64,000 nt of DNA, taken from contig NZ_CP166850.1 in the NCBI RefSeq assembly GCF_041346945.1, positions 1,054,001 to 1,118,000 of the forward strand, read 5' to 3'. Under the pieces are notes generated by a model. It was not told the DNA's origin. It made no database searches and was given only the letters and a program-made list of their open reading frames with translations. The position numbers and the translations under genes are program-made. Shown in pieces: positions 18,020 through 25,183 of the stretch (the first letter of the stretch is position 1; each line of letters opens with the position of its first letter). The stretch is from Amycolatopsis sp. cg9. GTDB lineage: Bacteria; Actinomycetota; Actinomycetes; Mycobacteriales; Pseudonocardiaceae.

Positions 18020-18946
18020 GTGCGCGCAATCCTCCTCGTGAACCCCCAGGCCACCTCGACCACCGCCGGTGGCCGGGACGTGCTGGCGCACGCGCTCGCC
18101 AGCCAGGTCAAGCTCGACGTGGTCGAGACGGACTACCGCGGCCACGCGATGGCCGTCGCTCGCTCGGCCGCGCGGGACGGCATCGACCTGGTCGTGGCGC
18201 ACGGCGGCGACGGCACGGTCAACGAGGTCGTCAACGGCCTGCTGGCCGACGCGGACGGGGATCCCACGCAAATCGGGCGGGTGCCGGCCCTGGGCGTCGT
18301 GCCCGGCGGCTCGGCCAACGTGTTCGCGCGTGCCCTGGGCATCTCCTCGGACCCGGTCGAAGCCACCCACCAGCTGCTGCACGCGCTGGAGAACGACCGC
18401 TCGCGCCGGGTCGGCCTCGGCCTGGCCGACGGGCACTGGTTCACCTTCAACGCCGGGCTCGGCTGGGACGCCGACGTCGTCGGCCGCGTGGCGAAGCGCC
18501 GCGGCAAGCAGACGACGTCCGGCCTCTACCTGAGGGCCGCCGTCCGCTCCTACTTCCGGCCGCCGCTGGGCCGGCCGGCCCTCACGATCCGCATCCCGGG
18601 TCACGAACCCGCCGAAGCGCTGACCGCTTTCGTGTCCAACACCGATCCGTGGAGTTACCTGGGCGAGCGTCCGGTCCACCTCAACCCAGGTTGCTCGTTC
18701 GAGACGGGATTGGGCCTGTTCGCGTTGAACGGTCTGGGGTTGCCCACGGTGTTCAAGCATGTACGCCGTGCTTTGGCTACGAAGAGCAACCAAAAGGGAC
18801 GGCGTCTCGTGCGTCACGATGACCTGCCGATGATCCGCATCGATGCAGCTGAACCGGTAAACTTCCAGGTGGACGGCGACCTCGTCGGCCAGCGGACCCG
18901 AGTGGAGTTTTTCAGCGTCCCGGATGCACTCACCGTAATCGTGTGA
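18020..18946 (+). CDS. Diacylglycerol kinase family lipid kinase (DagK/LCB5-like)
   Basis: 308 residues from GTG 18020. The N-terminus ILLVNPQATSTTAGGR and the nucleotide motif VVAHGGDGTVNEVVNGL are the DAGK catalytic signature, with the second glycine patch LGVVPGGSANVFARALG. The C-terminal beta domain includes TFNAGLGWDADVV and FQVDGDLVG. The enzyme phosphorylates a lipid hydroxyl, such as diacylglycerol to phosphatidic acid or a sphingoid-like base. A longer reading from 17939 is open but begins before a TACCCT box and lacks family similarity. It precedes whiB1, close to the mycobacterial order. Confidence 0.9.
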   Translation: MRAILLVNPQATSTTAGGRDVLAHALASQVKLDVVETDYRGHAMAVARSAARDGIDLVVAHGGDGTVNEVVNGLLADADGDPTQIGRVPALGVVPGGSANVFARALGISSDPVEATHQLLHALENDRSRRVGLGLADGHWFTFNAGLGWDADVVGRVAKRRGKQTTSGLYLRAAVRSYFRPPLGRPALTIRIPGHEPAEALTAFVSNTDPWSYLGERPVHLNPGCSFETGLGLFALNGLGLPTVFKHVRRALATKSNQKGRRLVRHDDLPMIRIDAAEPVNFQVDGDLVGQRTRVEFFSVPDALTVIV

Positions 18947-19081
18947 CGACGGGACCGCTGATCGCCTGCGGCAAAGTGCAATCTGCCGTTCGTCGACCCA
19001 GAAGCTCCACTCAGCGCATCAGCCTTCCGTCAGGCGGGCTGTTTCGGAGAGAAACCGCAGGTCAGAAGCGTCGCTCGGCCG

Positions 19082-19097
19082 GGTGAGCTGACTCACC
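19082..19097. promoter_or_regulatory. Putative CRP/FNR-type site upstream of whiB1
   Basis: GGTGAG-CTGA-CTCACC is a 16-bp dyad containing GTGA-N6-TCAC, the core of the CRP consensus. It lies 125 bp before the whiB1 ATG. In M. tuberculosis the whiB1 promoter is controlled by CRP (Rv3676), which supports the assignment. Confidence 0.5.
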
Positions 19098-19125
19098 GAT
19101 CTTCCGGAAACCCTTGTCGAAAGCG

Positions 19126-19152
19126 GTGCTTCGTGAAAGCATTCACAAGCAC
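19126..19152. promoter_or_regulatory. Inverted repeat in the whiB1 leader
   Basis: GTGCTTCGTGAA (19126-19137), AGCA, TTCACAAGCAC (19142-19152). The arms pair except for one extra base. It lies 70 bp before the ATG and could be a second operator or a 5'-UTR stem. Confidence 0.4.
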
Positions 19153-19221
19153 CCAAGAACACGACCGCCATTGACGACTGTGGCGCGGCCCTCCCGCGCC
19201 ATGTGTAAGGAGCTCACGAAC

Positions 19222-19476
19222 ATGGACTGGCGCCACGACGCGGCCTGCCGAGACGAGGACCCTGAGCTGTTCTTCCCGGTGGGAACCAGCGGTCCGGCTC
19301 TGTCGCAGGTAGCTCAGGCGAAGGCCGTGTGCCACCGCTGCCCCTCCGCTTCCGACTGCTTGGCCTGGGCTTTGGCCAGTGGTCAGGACGCCGGCGTGTG
19401 GGGCGGCATGAGCGAGGACGAGCGACGCGCGCTCAAGCGCCGCCGTACGCACATCGGCACGCGTACCAACGCCTGA
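19222..19476 (+). CDS. whiB1: WhiB1 iron-sulfur transcription factor
   Basis: 84 residues from ATG 19222, with AAGGAG at 19207-19212. The four [4Fe-4S] ligands are C9, C37, C40 and C46 (CxxC between 37 and 40), followed by the GVWGG turn and a basic tail LKRRRTHIGTR that contacts DNA. Size and Cys positions match M. tuberculosis WhiB1 exactly. WhiB1 is an essential nitric-oxide-responsive regulator that binds region 4 of the principal sigma factor. Its neighbours (pdtaS, TB7.3, rshA, sigR) keep the mycobacterial order. Confidence 0.96.
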   Translation: MDWRHDAACRDEDPELFFPVGTSGPALSQVAQAKAVCHRCPSASDCLAWALASGQDAGVWGGMSEDERRALKRRRTHIGTRTNA

Positions 19477-19783
19477 AGTTCTGCATAGATCCACCGATCC
19501 ACCCGAGCCGAGTAGGAATTTCACCCGGCGGGCATTTCCTGTGCCCACGCCGTCTGGGGTGATACCTACCCAGCTCAAGCTTAACAACCGAGGCGAAACC
19601 ACCTGTAGACGGGTGTGCTGAAACCTCACCGGGACTTCAAGTCCTCCCGCGAAAACGTTGAACGGCCCGGCACCTGCTCACCTTGGTGCCGGGCCTTCAG
19701 CGTGTTTCCCTCCCGCGATCCGCACCCGATCACGTCGCTGCAGCGGGTATTCCCGGCAACGCTCGAGTCCAAACAGGATTGTT
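19477..19783. other. Convergent intergenic region, whiB1 / pdtaS
   Basis: 307 bp. The only clear structure is the terminator at 19664-19695. A few short frames here have no recognisable similarity. Confidence 0.5.
19664..19695. terminator. Rho-independent-type terminator between whiB1 and pdtaS
   Basis: GGCCCGGCACC (19664-19674) and GGTGCCGGGCC (19685-19695) form an exact 11-bp stem with a 10-nt loop. It serves the two convergent genes. Confidence 0.75.
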
Positions 19784-21304
19784 CTAGAGACGCCGCGAAA
19801 GCGGGATGCGCAGTGCCGCTTCGGTTCCCGTCACCCGGGTCGAGGACGCTTCCACACGCACCTTCCGCAGCGAGAGCGAGCCGCGTAGCTCGGATTCCAC
19901 CAGCGTCCGCACGATCTGCAGCCCGAGGCCGTCCGACCGCTCGAGCGAGAACCCCGCCGGCAGGCCACGGCCGTTGTCGCGGATCACGACGTCCAGCCAG
20001 CGGGCCGAACGCTCCACGATCAGCTCGACCTTGCCCGAGCGGCCCGCCGGGAAGGCGTGCTCGATCGCGTTCTGCACCAGCTCAGCCAGCACCATCACCA
20101 GCGGCGTGGCGATCTCCGCGACCACCACCCCGAACGAGCCCGTGCGCTTCAGCCCGACCTGGGACTCCGCCGTGGCAACCTCGCCGACCATCGGCAGCAC
20201 GTTGTCGAGCAGCTTGTCGAGGTCGACGCGCTCGTCCACCGAGATCGACAGCGCCTCGTGCACCAGCGCGATCGACGTCACCCGGCGCACCGACTCGGCC
20301 AGCGCGAGCCGCGCCTCCTCCGACGACGTCCGGCGGGACTGCAGGCGCAGCAGCGCGGCCACCGTCTGCAGGTTGTTCTTCACCCGGTGGTGGATCTCGC
20401 GGATCGTCGCGTCCTTCGACAGCAGCGCGCGGTCGCGCCGCTTCACCTCGGTGACGTCGCGGACCAGCACCAGCGCGCCCGCCGCCTGCCCGGCCGGGCG
20501 CAGCGGCAGCGCGCGGAACAGCACCACGGCACCGCGCCGCGAATCGGCTTCCGTGCGGCTCGACGGCTTCCCGTCGAGGGCCTCGATGATCCGGTGGGAC
20601 ACCTCGGTCGCGTCGAACGGGTCGCGGATCAGCGAGCGCGTCAGCGGCGCCAGCCGGGTGCCGACCAGGTCGGATTCGTGGCCCATCCGGTGGTAGGCGG
20701 ACAGGCCGTTCGGGCTGGCGAAGACGACGGTGCCGCTCGAGTCGAGCCGGATCAGCCCGTCCCCGACCCGCGGCGACGTGTGCGTGTCGGTCGCGTTGGT
20801 GCCGTTCGGCGGGAACGTGCCGTCCACGATCATCTGGCACAGGTCGCCGGCGCTGCCGAGGTAGGCGATCTCCAACGGCGAGGGCACGCGCGGCGCGGCC
20901 AGGTTGGTCTCGCGGCTCATCACGGCGATGACCTCGTCGTGGAACCGCACCGGGATGGCCTCGCGCCGCATCGGCAGGTCGCGGTACCAGTGCGGGTCCT
21001 CTTCGCGGCAGATCCGCACCTCGCGCATGGCCTTCGCCAGCTGCGGGTGCTCCTCCACCGTGAACCGCGTGCCGACGACGTCCTCGGGGTGCGCGGTGGG
21101 CGCCGTCGTCGGCCGCGCGTGCGCGACGCAGACGAAGTCGCCACCGTCGGGCTGCAGCTCCTCGGTCACCGGGACCCAGAGCAGGAAGTCCGCGAAGGAC
21201 AGGTCGGCCAGCAGCTGCCACTCGGCGACGACGGTCTGGAGGTGGTCCGCCGCCTCCCCGGGGAGGCCGGTGTTGTCGGCGAGCAGTTCGGCGAGCGTCG
21301 ACAC
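19784..21304 (-). CDS. pdtaS: Sensor histidine kinase PdtaS (GAF-PAS-HisKA_2)
   Basis: 506 residues from GTG 21304. The N-terminal GAF-like domain (about 1-165) is followed by a PAS domain (about 180-290) and a HisKA_2 dimerisation helix with tandem His at 305/306 (IREIHHRVKNNLQTVAALL). The ATPase domain has ELVQNAIEHAF, DNGRGLP and GLGLQIVRTL. In M. tuberculosis PdtaS phosphorylates the ANTAR regulator PdtaR and senses copper and nitric oxide. No transmembrane segment is present, so it is cytosolic. The stop of the carrier-protein gene lies 2 nt before this start, so they are cotranscribed. Confidence 0.93.
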   Translation of the reverse strand: MSTLAELLADNTGLPGEAADHLQTVVAEWQLLADLSFADFLLWVPVTEELQPDGGDFVCVAHARPTTAPTAHPEDVVGTRFTVEEHPQLAKAMREVRICREEDPHWYRDLPMRREAIPVRFHDEVIAVMSRETNLAAPRVPSPLEIAYLGSAGDLCQMIVDGTFPPNGTNATDTHTSPRVGDGLIRLDSSGTVVFASPNGLSAYHRMGHESDLVGTRLAPLTRSLIRDPFDATEVSHRIIEALDGKPSSRTEADSRRGAVVLFRALPLRPAGQAAGALVLVRDVTEVKRRDRALLSKDATIREIHHRVKNNLQTVAALLRLQSRRTSSEEARLALAESVRRVTSIALVHEALSISVDERVDLDKLLDNVLPMVGEVATAESQVGLKRTGSFGVVVAEIATPLVMVLAELVQNAIEHAFPAGRSGKVELIVERSARWLDVVIRDNGRGLPAGFSLERSDGLGLQIVRTLVESELRGSLSLRKVRVEASSTRVTGTEAALRIPLSRRL

Positions 21305-21306
21305 GG

Positions 21307-21519
21307 TTACTCGACCGTCCCGAGGACGTCGCCCTGCTGGACCCGGTCACCCTTCGCCACGACGAGGCTGGTCAGCGTGCCTGCCTTTTCGCTCACGGCG
21401 GGCAGCTCCATCTTCATCGACTCCAGGATCAGCACGGTGTCGCCGGCCTTCAGCGCGGCACCGGGCGCCGCGACGACCTCGAGCACGGTGCCGACCATCT
21501 CCGCCCGGATCTCGGCCAT
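21307..21519 (-). CDS. Biotinyl/lipoyl-binding carrier protein (TB7.3-like)
   Basis: 70 residues from ATG 21519, with a strong GAGGAGGGG site. The whole protein is one biotinyl domain; the modified lysine lies in ILESMKMELPA, the canonical (A/S)MKM motif. TB7.3 (Rv3221c) is biotinylated in mycobacteria, but its carboxylase partner is unclear. It lies directly upstream of pdtaS, as in M. tuberculosis. The divergent neighbour is bL37, 100 bp away. Confidence 0.92.
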   Translation of the reverse strand: MAEIRAEMVGTVLEVVAAPGAALKAGDTVLILESMKMELPAVSEKAGTLTSLVVAKGDRVQQGDVLGTVE

Positions 21520-21619
21520 CGCCACCCCTCCTCGTGCTCGCCCGACCACCCCATCCAACCAGAACGGGACGTCATGACACACTTGAGAGGTTGACCAGCT
21601 TTGACGACGAGGAGTGAAC

Positions 21620-21694
21620 ATGTCGAAGCGCGCCCGCAAGCGTCGCGACCGGAAGAAGAACGGCGCAAACCACGGCAAGAAGCCCAACGCCTGA
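21620..21694 (+). CDS. Ribosomal protein bL37 (24 residues)
   Basis: A 24-codon gene that most finders skip. ATG 21620 has GAGGAG 6-7 nt upstream. The protein begins MSKRARKRRDRKKNG and ends ANHGKKPNA. Length, the KRDRK core and the ANHGKxPNA ending match bL37, found in Mycobacterium smegmatis 50S subunits by cryo-EM, where it binds 23S rRNA. Twelve of 24 residues are Lys, Arg or His. It is followed 18 bp later by a 15-bp-stem terminator, so it is probably a monocistronic transcript. It lies between the TB7.3 and rshA genes. Confidence 0.92.
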   Translation: MSKRARKRRDRKKNGANHGKKPNA

Positions 21695-21712
21695 TTCCCG
21701 GCGTCGGCATGA

Positions 21713-21746
21713 CGAAGGCCCCCACGCTGCGGCGTGGGGGCCTTCG
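21713..21746. terminator. Strong terminator after bL37
   Basis: CGAAGGCCCCCACGC (21713-21727), loop TGCG, and GCGTGGGGGCCTTCG (21732-21746) make an exact 15-bp stem between bL37 (+) and rshA (-). Confidence 0.88.
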
Positions 21747-21761
21747 TCGTGCTCAGGCGCG

Positions 21762-22082
21762 TTATTCGGAACGCTGCTCGAGGGTGATCTCGGTGCGTTC
21801 GACCGTCACCCCGCCGCGGGAGGCGACGGTCTGGCGGATCGACGCGCGCAGCCGGCTCTTCAGCTCGGCGGGGGCGTGGTCACCCCCGCACTTGCGGGCC
21901 AGGAGCTGCTTGATGTGCTCGTCGATGCCGTACTCCTCGAGGCACGGCGGGCAGTCGTCGATGTGGGCGCGCAGCGCGGCGTCCCGCTCGGGGCTGCACT
22001 CGCGGTCGAGCAGCAGGTAGATGTCGGCGAGCGCTTCTTCGCACCGGACCTTGTCGGACGCGCCTTCGCACATGTCGTTCAT
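21762..22082 (-). CDS. rshA: Anti-sigma factor RshA/RsrA (zinc, redox-sensing)
   Basis: 106 residues from ATG 22082, overlapping the sigR stop as ATGA. The ZAS signature HX3CX2C is H40-x3-C44-x2-C47 (HIDDCPPC), with further Cys at 5, 14, 29 and 65. Reduced zinc-bound RsrA/RshA holds SigR/SigH; disulfide formation releases the sigma factor and zinc. The final segment [15 protein letters not shown] is a flexible acidic tail. Cotranscription and translational coupling with sigR are expected from the overlap. Confidence 0.93.
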   Translation of the reverse strand: MNDMCEGASDKVRCEEALADIYLLLDRECSPERDAALRAHIDDCPPCLEEYGIDEHIKQLLARKCGGDHAPAELKSRLRASIRQTVASRGGVTVERTEITLEQRSE

Positions 22083-22702
22083 CGCCCGGCCACCTCCTCC
22101 TTGGCACCCCGGATGAAGCCGCGTTCCCTCGCGACGTCGGCGAGCAGGTCGCGCAGCTGGGCGCGGCCGCGGTGGAGGCGGGACATCACGGTGCCGATGG
22201 GGGTGTCCATGATCTCGGCGATCTCCTTGTACGCGAAGCCCTCGACGTCGGCCAGGTAGACGGCCAGCCGGAACTCCTCGGGCAGCTTCTGCAGCGCGGC
22301 CTTGACGTCGGTGTCGGGCAGGTTGTCCATCGCCTCGACCTCGGCCGACCGGAGCCCGCTGGAGGTGTGGCTCTCCGCCTTGGCGATCTGCCAGTCGGTG
22401 ATCTCCTCGGTGGGCTGCTGCACCGGCTGCCGCTGCCGCTTGCGGTAGCCGTTGATGTAGGTGTTGGTCAGGATGCGGTACATCCAGGCCTTGAGGTTCG
22501 TGCCGGCCTTGAAGGACGCGAAGGCGGCGTACGCCTTCAGGTACGTCTCCTGGACCAGGTCTTCGGCGTCAGCGGGGTTGCGGGTCATCCGCATCGCGGC
22601 CGAGTACAGCTGGTCGAGCAGCGGCATGGCGTCCCGCTCGAAGCGCTCGGCGCGCTCGGCCTCGGTCGCTTCCTCCGGCGCTGAGTTCTGCGTGCTCGGC
22701 AA
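22079..22702 (-). CDS. sigR: ECF sigma factor SigR/SigH, thiol-oxidative stress
   Basis: 207 residues from TTG 22702, with GGGAAGGGA 5-8 nt upstream; this length matches SigH (about 216). Region 2 is [20 protein letters not shown] with [23 protein letters not shown]; region 4 is [41 protein letters not shown]. It directs RNA polymerase to GGAAT-N18-GTT promoters of thioredoxin, mycothiol and protease genes. An in-frame GTG at 22846 gives a 255-residue form with a 48-residue extension, and the promoter at 22856-22881 sits just before it. The longer form is probably made after stress. Confidence 0.93.
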   Translation of the reverse strand: MPSTQNSAPEEATEAERAERFERDAMPLLDQLYSAAMRMTRNPADAEDLVQETYLKAYAAFASFKAGTNLKAWMYRILTNTYINGYRKRQRQPVQQPTEEITDWQIAKAESHTSSGLRSAEVEAMDNLPDTDVKAALQKLPEEFRLAVYLADVEGFAYKEIAEIMDTPIGTVMSRLHRGRAQLRDLLADVARERGFIRGAKEEVAGR

Positions 22703-22855
22703 ACCGTTCCCTTCCCGCTCGGCGTCGATGCGCGTGCGCGCATACGGCAGACCCGAGTTTACGCGGGGGCCGGGCACGCCGCGGTTCGCCGGTGCATCGG
22801 GACGACGACGGCTGCGAGAGCGTGTGGTGGCGAGCGTTGGTGTCACGTCCCATAC

Positions 22856-22881
22856 AACCGTTCGGGGCGGGCGGGCATTCC
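22856..22881 (-). promoter_or_regulatory. SigR-type autoregulatory promoter of sigR
   Basis: On the minus strand GGAAT (22881-22877), exactly 18 bp, then GTT (22858-22856) reproduces the SigR/SigH consensus GGAAT-N18-GTT. The predicted transcription start is near 22850, only a few bases before the in-frame GTG at 22846. The promoter lies in the 5' leader of the divergent ybaK gene. Confidence 0.8.
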
Positions 22882-22896
22882 CTAGACTTCCGGCCC

Positions 22897-23373
22897 ATGG
22901 CTGGCAAGGGCACCCCGGCGACGGCGTTGTTGGGCAAGCAGAAGGTGGCGCACACGCTGCACGCGTACGACCACGATCCCCGCGCGGAGTCGTACGGGCT
23001 GGAGGCGGTGGAGGCCCTCGGCCTGGACCGCGCGCGGGTCTTCAAGACCCTGGTCGCCGAGGTCGACGGCAAGCTGACGGTCGGCGTGGTCCCGGTCACC
23101 GGCCAGCTCGACCTGAAGGCCCTGGCCGCGGCGGCGGGCGGCAAGAAGGCGAAGATGGCCGACCCGGCGGCGGCCCAGCGCGCGACCGGCTACGTGCTGG
23201 GCGGCATCTCACCGCTGGGGCACCGGAGCCGGCTGCCGGTGGTGATCGACGCCTCGGCCCCGACGTTCGAAACGGTGTTCTGTTCGGCGGGCCGCCGGGG
23301 CCTGGAGGTGGAGCTGGCCCCGGCCGAGCTGATCCGGCTGACCGGCGCGGTGGTGGCGCCGATCGCGGCCTGA
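22897..23373 (+). CDS. ybaK: Cys-tRNA(Pro)/Cys-tRNA(Cys) deacylase YbaK
   Basis: 158 residues from ATG 22897. The editing-domain family signature is present: [40 protein letters not shown] with the catalytic Lys region, [32 protein letters not shown], and [28 protein letters not shown]. YbaK hydrolyses Cys-tRNA(Pro) misacylated by ProRS. It is divergent from sigR, and its leader overlaps the sigR promoter, so induction of one may affect the other. A family A palindromic repeat follows the stop. Confidence 0.93.
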   Translation: MAGKGTPATALLGKQKVAHTLHAYDHDPRAESYGLEAVEALGLDRARVFKTLVAEVDGKLTVGVVPVTGQLDLKALAAAAGGKKAKMADPAAAQRATGYVLGGISPLGHRSRLPVVIDASAPTFETVFCSAGRRGLEVELAPAELIRLTGAVVAPIAA

Positions 23374-23408
23374 CCCGCTGACCCGCGTCCCGCTGACCGC
23401 CCCATGCG

Positions 23409-23487
23409 CCCCAATGTGGCGTTCGGTGCGTCCAGCGCACCCAATGTGGCGTTCGGTGCGTCTGACGCAACCAACGCCACATTGGGG
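23409..23487. repeat. Dispersed palindromic repeat, family A (copy 2, interrupted by an IS)
   Basis: Modules CCCCAATGTGGCGTT (23409-23423) and CCAATGTGGCG (from 23441) are followed by the inverted arm AACGCCACATTGGGG (23473-23487). The element enters here: its first bases are the last GGGG, and the T-run 23488-23493 belongs to the IS end. The displaced right part of the repeat (ATTGGGGCGCTCGGGACC) resumes at 24553 and matches copy 1 at 2809-2824. Confidence 0.8.
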
Positions 23488-23542
23488 TTTTTTCATCGTG
23501 GTCTGTGCTGGTCAGGGCGGGTTGACCAAGTCTGGTATTGGT

Positions 23543-24421
23543 TCAGGCCTGGGCGTGTCGGACGCTCTGCTCGTGCTGGGTCAGCACGAGCACAGCCCGC
23601 AGCAACGTCGTGGCGTGGCGGGGATGCAGGCGGAGTTTGTCCAGCACCCGCCAGGCTTTGAGGGCGGCGAAGCCGCCCTCAACAGCGCAGCGCATCGCAG
23701 CGAACGCCGCGTTGGCCTGCTGCTGGCCCGGAGTCAACGGCCGATTCGCCTCGGCTTTGTCAGGGGTGAGCACGATCTGCTCACACACCCCGCCGCAGAT
23801 ACCGCAGTCGCGGGTGCCGCGGACGTCTTTGTGCCAGCCGTGAAACCCTTTATCTCCGGCCGGGGTCAGACCGTGAGCGTGCAGCCGTTCCCGCAGCCCC
23901 AGCCGGCGGGCGGCGGTGATATCGGCGGTCTTGCCCGGCAGCACCGCCGATACCCACAGCAACCGGCCTGCCTCGTCGGTCAACGCGAGCACGACCAGCC
24001 CGTGGTGTTTGTGTTTGCCGCTGTAGTTGCCGCGGTTCGCTCGCCCGGTGCGGCGGCGGGTGCGGATCAGGGTGCCATCGACCAGCACCACTGCTTCACC
24101 TCGGGTGAGCAGGCCGCGCAGCACGCGGTCCAGCCGTGCGGCTCGGGCGGCGAGCAGGGCGATGACTTCCAGCACCCACCGGCGCACCGTGGCCGCTGAG
24201 ACACCGTGGCCGGCGCCGATGTGGGCCAGGCGGGGGTCGTGGCGCAGCACCGCCAGCACGACCAGGGCCTGCCCGGCCGGGGTGGCTTTGCGCCAGCGGG
24301 AGCGCCGCCGCCGGCGATGGGTGCGGATCAGCTCGGCGGTCAGCTGCAGGGTCTGTCGTGAGAGGGGAAGGGTGACCTGGTAGAAAAGAGAACCGAAGCC
24401 CTCGGCGGGTGATTGACTCAC
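23543..24421 (-). CDS. IS5-family transposase (DDE, HTH_Tnp_4-type)
   Basis: 292 residues from GTG 24421. The N-terminal helix-turn-helix (GQALVVLAVLRHDPRLAHIGAGHGVSAATVRRWV) precedes a DDE_4 nuclease domain. The first Asp is in AVVLVDGTLIRT, the second in LPGKTADITAARRLG, and the Glu in CAVEGGFAALKAWRVL. A zinc-ribbon-like Cys cluster (RDCGICGGVC) lies before the Glu. No frameshift is seen, so it is probably active. The start codon is flanked by a 12-bp inverted repeat that may limit translation. Confidence 0.9.
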   Translation of the reverse strand: MSQSPAEGFGSLFYQVTLPLSRQTLQLTAELIRTHRRRRRSRWRKATPAGQALVVLAVLRHDPRLAHIGAGHGVSAATVRRWVLEVIALLAARAARLDRVLRGLLTRGEAVVLVDGTLIRTRRRTGRANRGNYSGKHKHHGLVVLALTDEAGRLLWVSAVLPGKTADITAARRLGLRERLHAHGLTPAGDKGFHGWHKDVRGTRDCGICGGVCEQIVLTPDKAEANRPLTPGQQQANAAFAAMRCAVEGGFAALKAWRVLDKLRLHPRHATTLLRAVLVLTQHEQSVRHAQA

Positions 24422-24444
24422 ATCTCGATCTTGCCGAGGGCTTC
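24395..24444. repeat. Inverted repeat spanning the transposase start
   Basis: GAAGCCCTCGGC (24395-24406) and GCCGAGGGCTTC (24433-24444) are exact complements that flank GTG 24421. Transcripts entering from outside would fold the start into a loop, a known way for IS elements to curb transposase made from external promoters. Confidence 0.6.
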
Positions 24445-24574
24445 GCCTATGTCCGGGCCACCACGCTGGTCCGCGCGGGCAGGTGTTGCCACGCAACCTC
24501 ATCCACCCAGCCACACCGCCCCAACCAGCCACAACCACGATGAAACAACCCCATTGGGGCGCTCGGGACCAGGG

Positions 24575-25183
24575 TCAGGCCAGCGGGCGCAGCACTCGCG
24601 ACAGCCACTCCGTCGCGGCCCGCGAAACGCCTTCCAGGTCCTTCGACAGGCTGTGGTCGCCCTCGACCACCACGATCTCGTGGTGCGGGCCCGCCTTCGG
24701 TCGCCCGAACGGGTCGTTCTCCCCCTGCACCACCAGGACCGGCACCTCGACCGCGTCGAGTTCCGGCTGGCGCGTCTTCTCCGGCTTGCCCGGCGGGTGC
24801 TCCGGGAACGCCAGGCACAGCACCGCCACCGCCTGGCCCTGGCTCGCCGTCCGGCAGGCCACCCGCGCGCCCGACGACCGGCCGCCGAAGACGAACGGCA
24901 GGTCGTCGAAGCGCTCCGACAGGTCGTCCGCGATCGTCAGCCACGCCGTGTCCAGCTGGTTCGCCGGGGCCGGGGCGCGGCGGCCGGCCACCCGGTAGGG
25001 CTGCTCGACCAGCGCCACGTGCACGCCGGCCGCCTGGGCCGCGCGCGTCACCGCCACCAGGTCCTTCGCCCCGAGACCGCCGCCCGCGCCGTGGCCGAGC
25101 ATCAGCACCGCCTCGCCCTCCTCGGCGCAGTGCAGGTAGGCCCGCGCGGGACCGTAGGCGGTGCCGATCTCGAGGGCGGTCAT
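24575..25183 (-). CDS. Alpha/beta-hydrolase family protein (KANL3/Tex30-like)
   Basis: 202 residues from ATG 25183, overlapping the SRAP stop by 4 bp. The oxyanion region is VLMLGHGAGGGLGAKDL, the nucleophile elbow FGGRSSGARVACRTA (GxSxG with Ser in RSSGA), the acid PVLVVQGENDPFG and the His VVVEGDHSL. All triad positions are filled, so it should be active. The compact, lid-less fold matches the KANL3/Tex30 group, whose substrates are not established. It is cotranscribed with the SRAP gene. Confidence 0.87.
   Translation of the reverse strand: MTALEIGTAYGPARAYLHCAEEGEAVLMLGHGAGGGLGAKDLVAVTRAAQAAGVHVALVEQPYRVAGRRAPAPANQLDTAWLTIADDLSERFDDLPFVFGGRSSGARVACRTASQGQAVAVLCLAFPEHPPGKPEKTRQPELDAVEVPVLVVQGENDPFGRPKAGPHHEIVVVEGDHSLSKDLEGVSRAATEWLSRVLRPLA

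Larger units (their letters stand above)
23484..24552 (-). mobile_element. IS5-family (ISL2-like) insertion sequence, 1069 bp
   Basis: Ends are imperfect inverted repeats of about 37 bp. The left begins GGGGTTTTTTCATCGTGG; the right, read inward, begins GGGGTTGTTTCATCGTGG, and both continue into CTGGT and GGGCGG. A 3-bp duplication ATT flanks the element (23481-23483 and 24553-24555), of the ANT type seen in the ISL2 group. It carries one intact transposase gene. Target is a family A repeat, so no gene is disrupted. Near-identical ends, an intact gene and a clear duplication suggest a recent insertion. Confidence 0.88.

Noticed and set aside
23484..23493. T-run after the family A repeat as part of the original terminator
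   Set aside because: Comparison with the intact copy shows GGGGCGCTCGG follows the repeat. The T-run is the IS left end.
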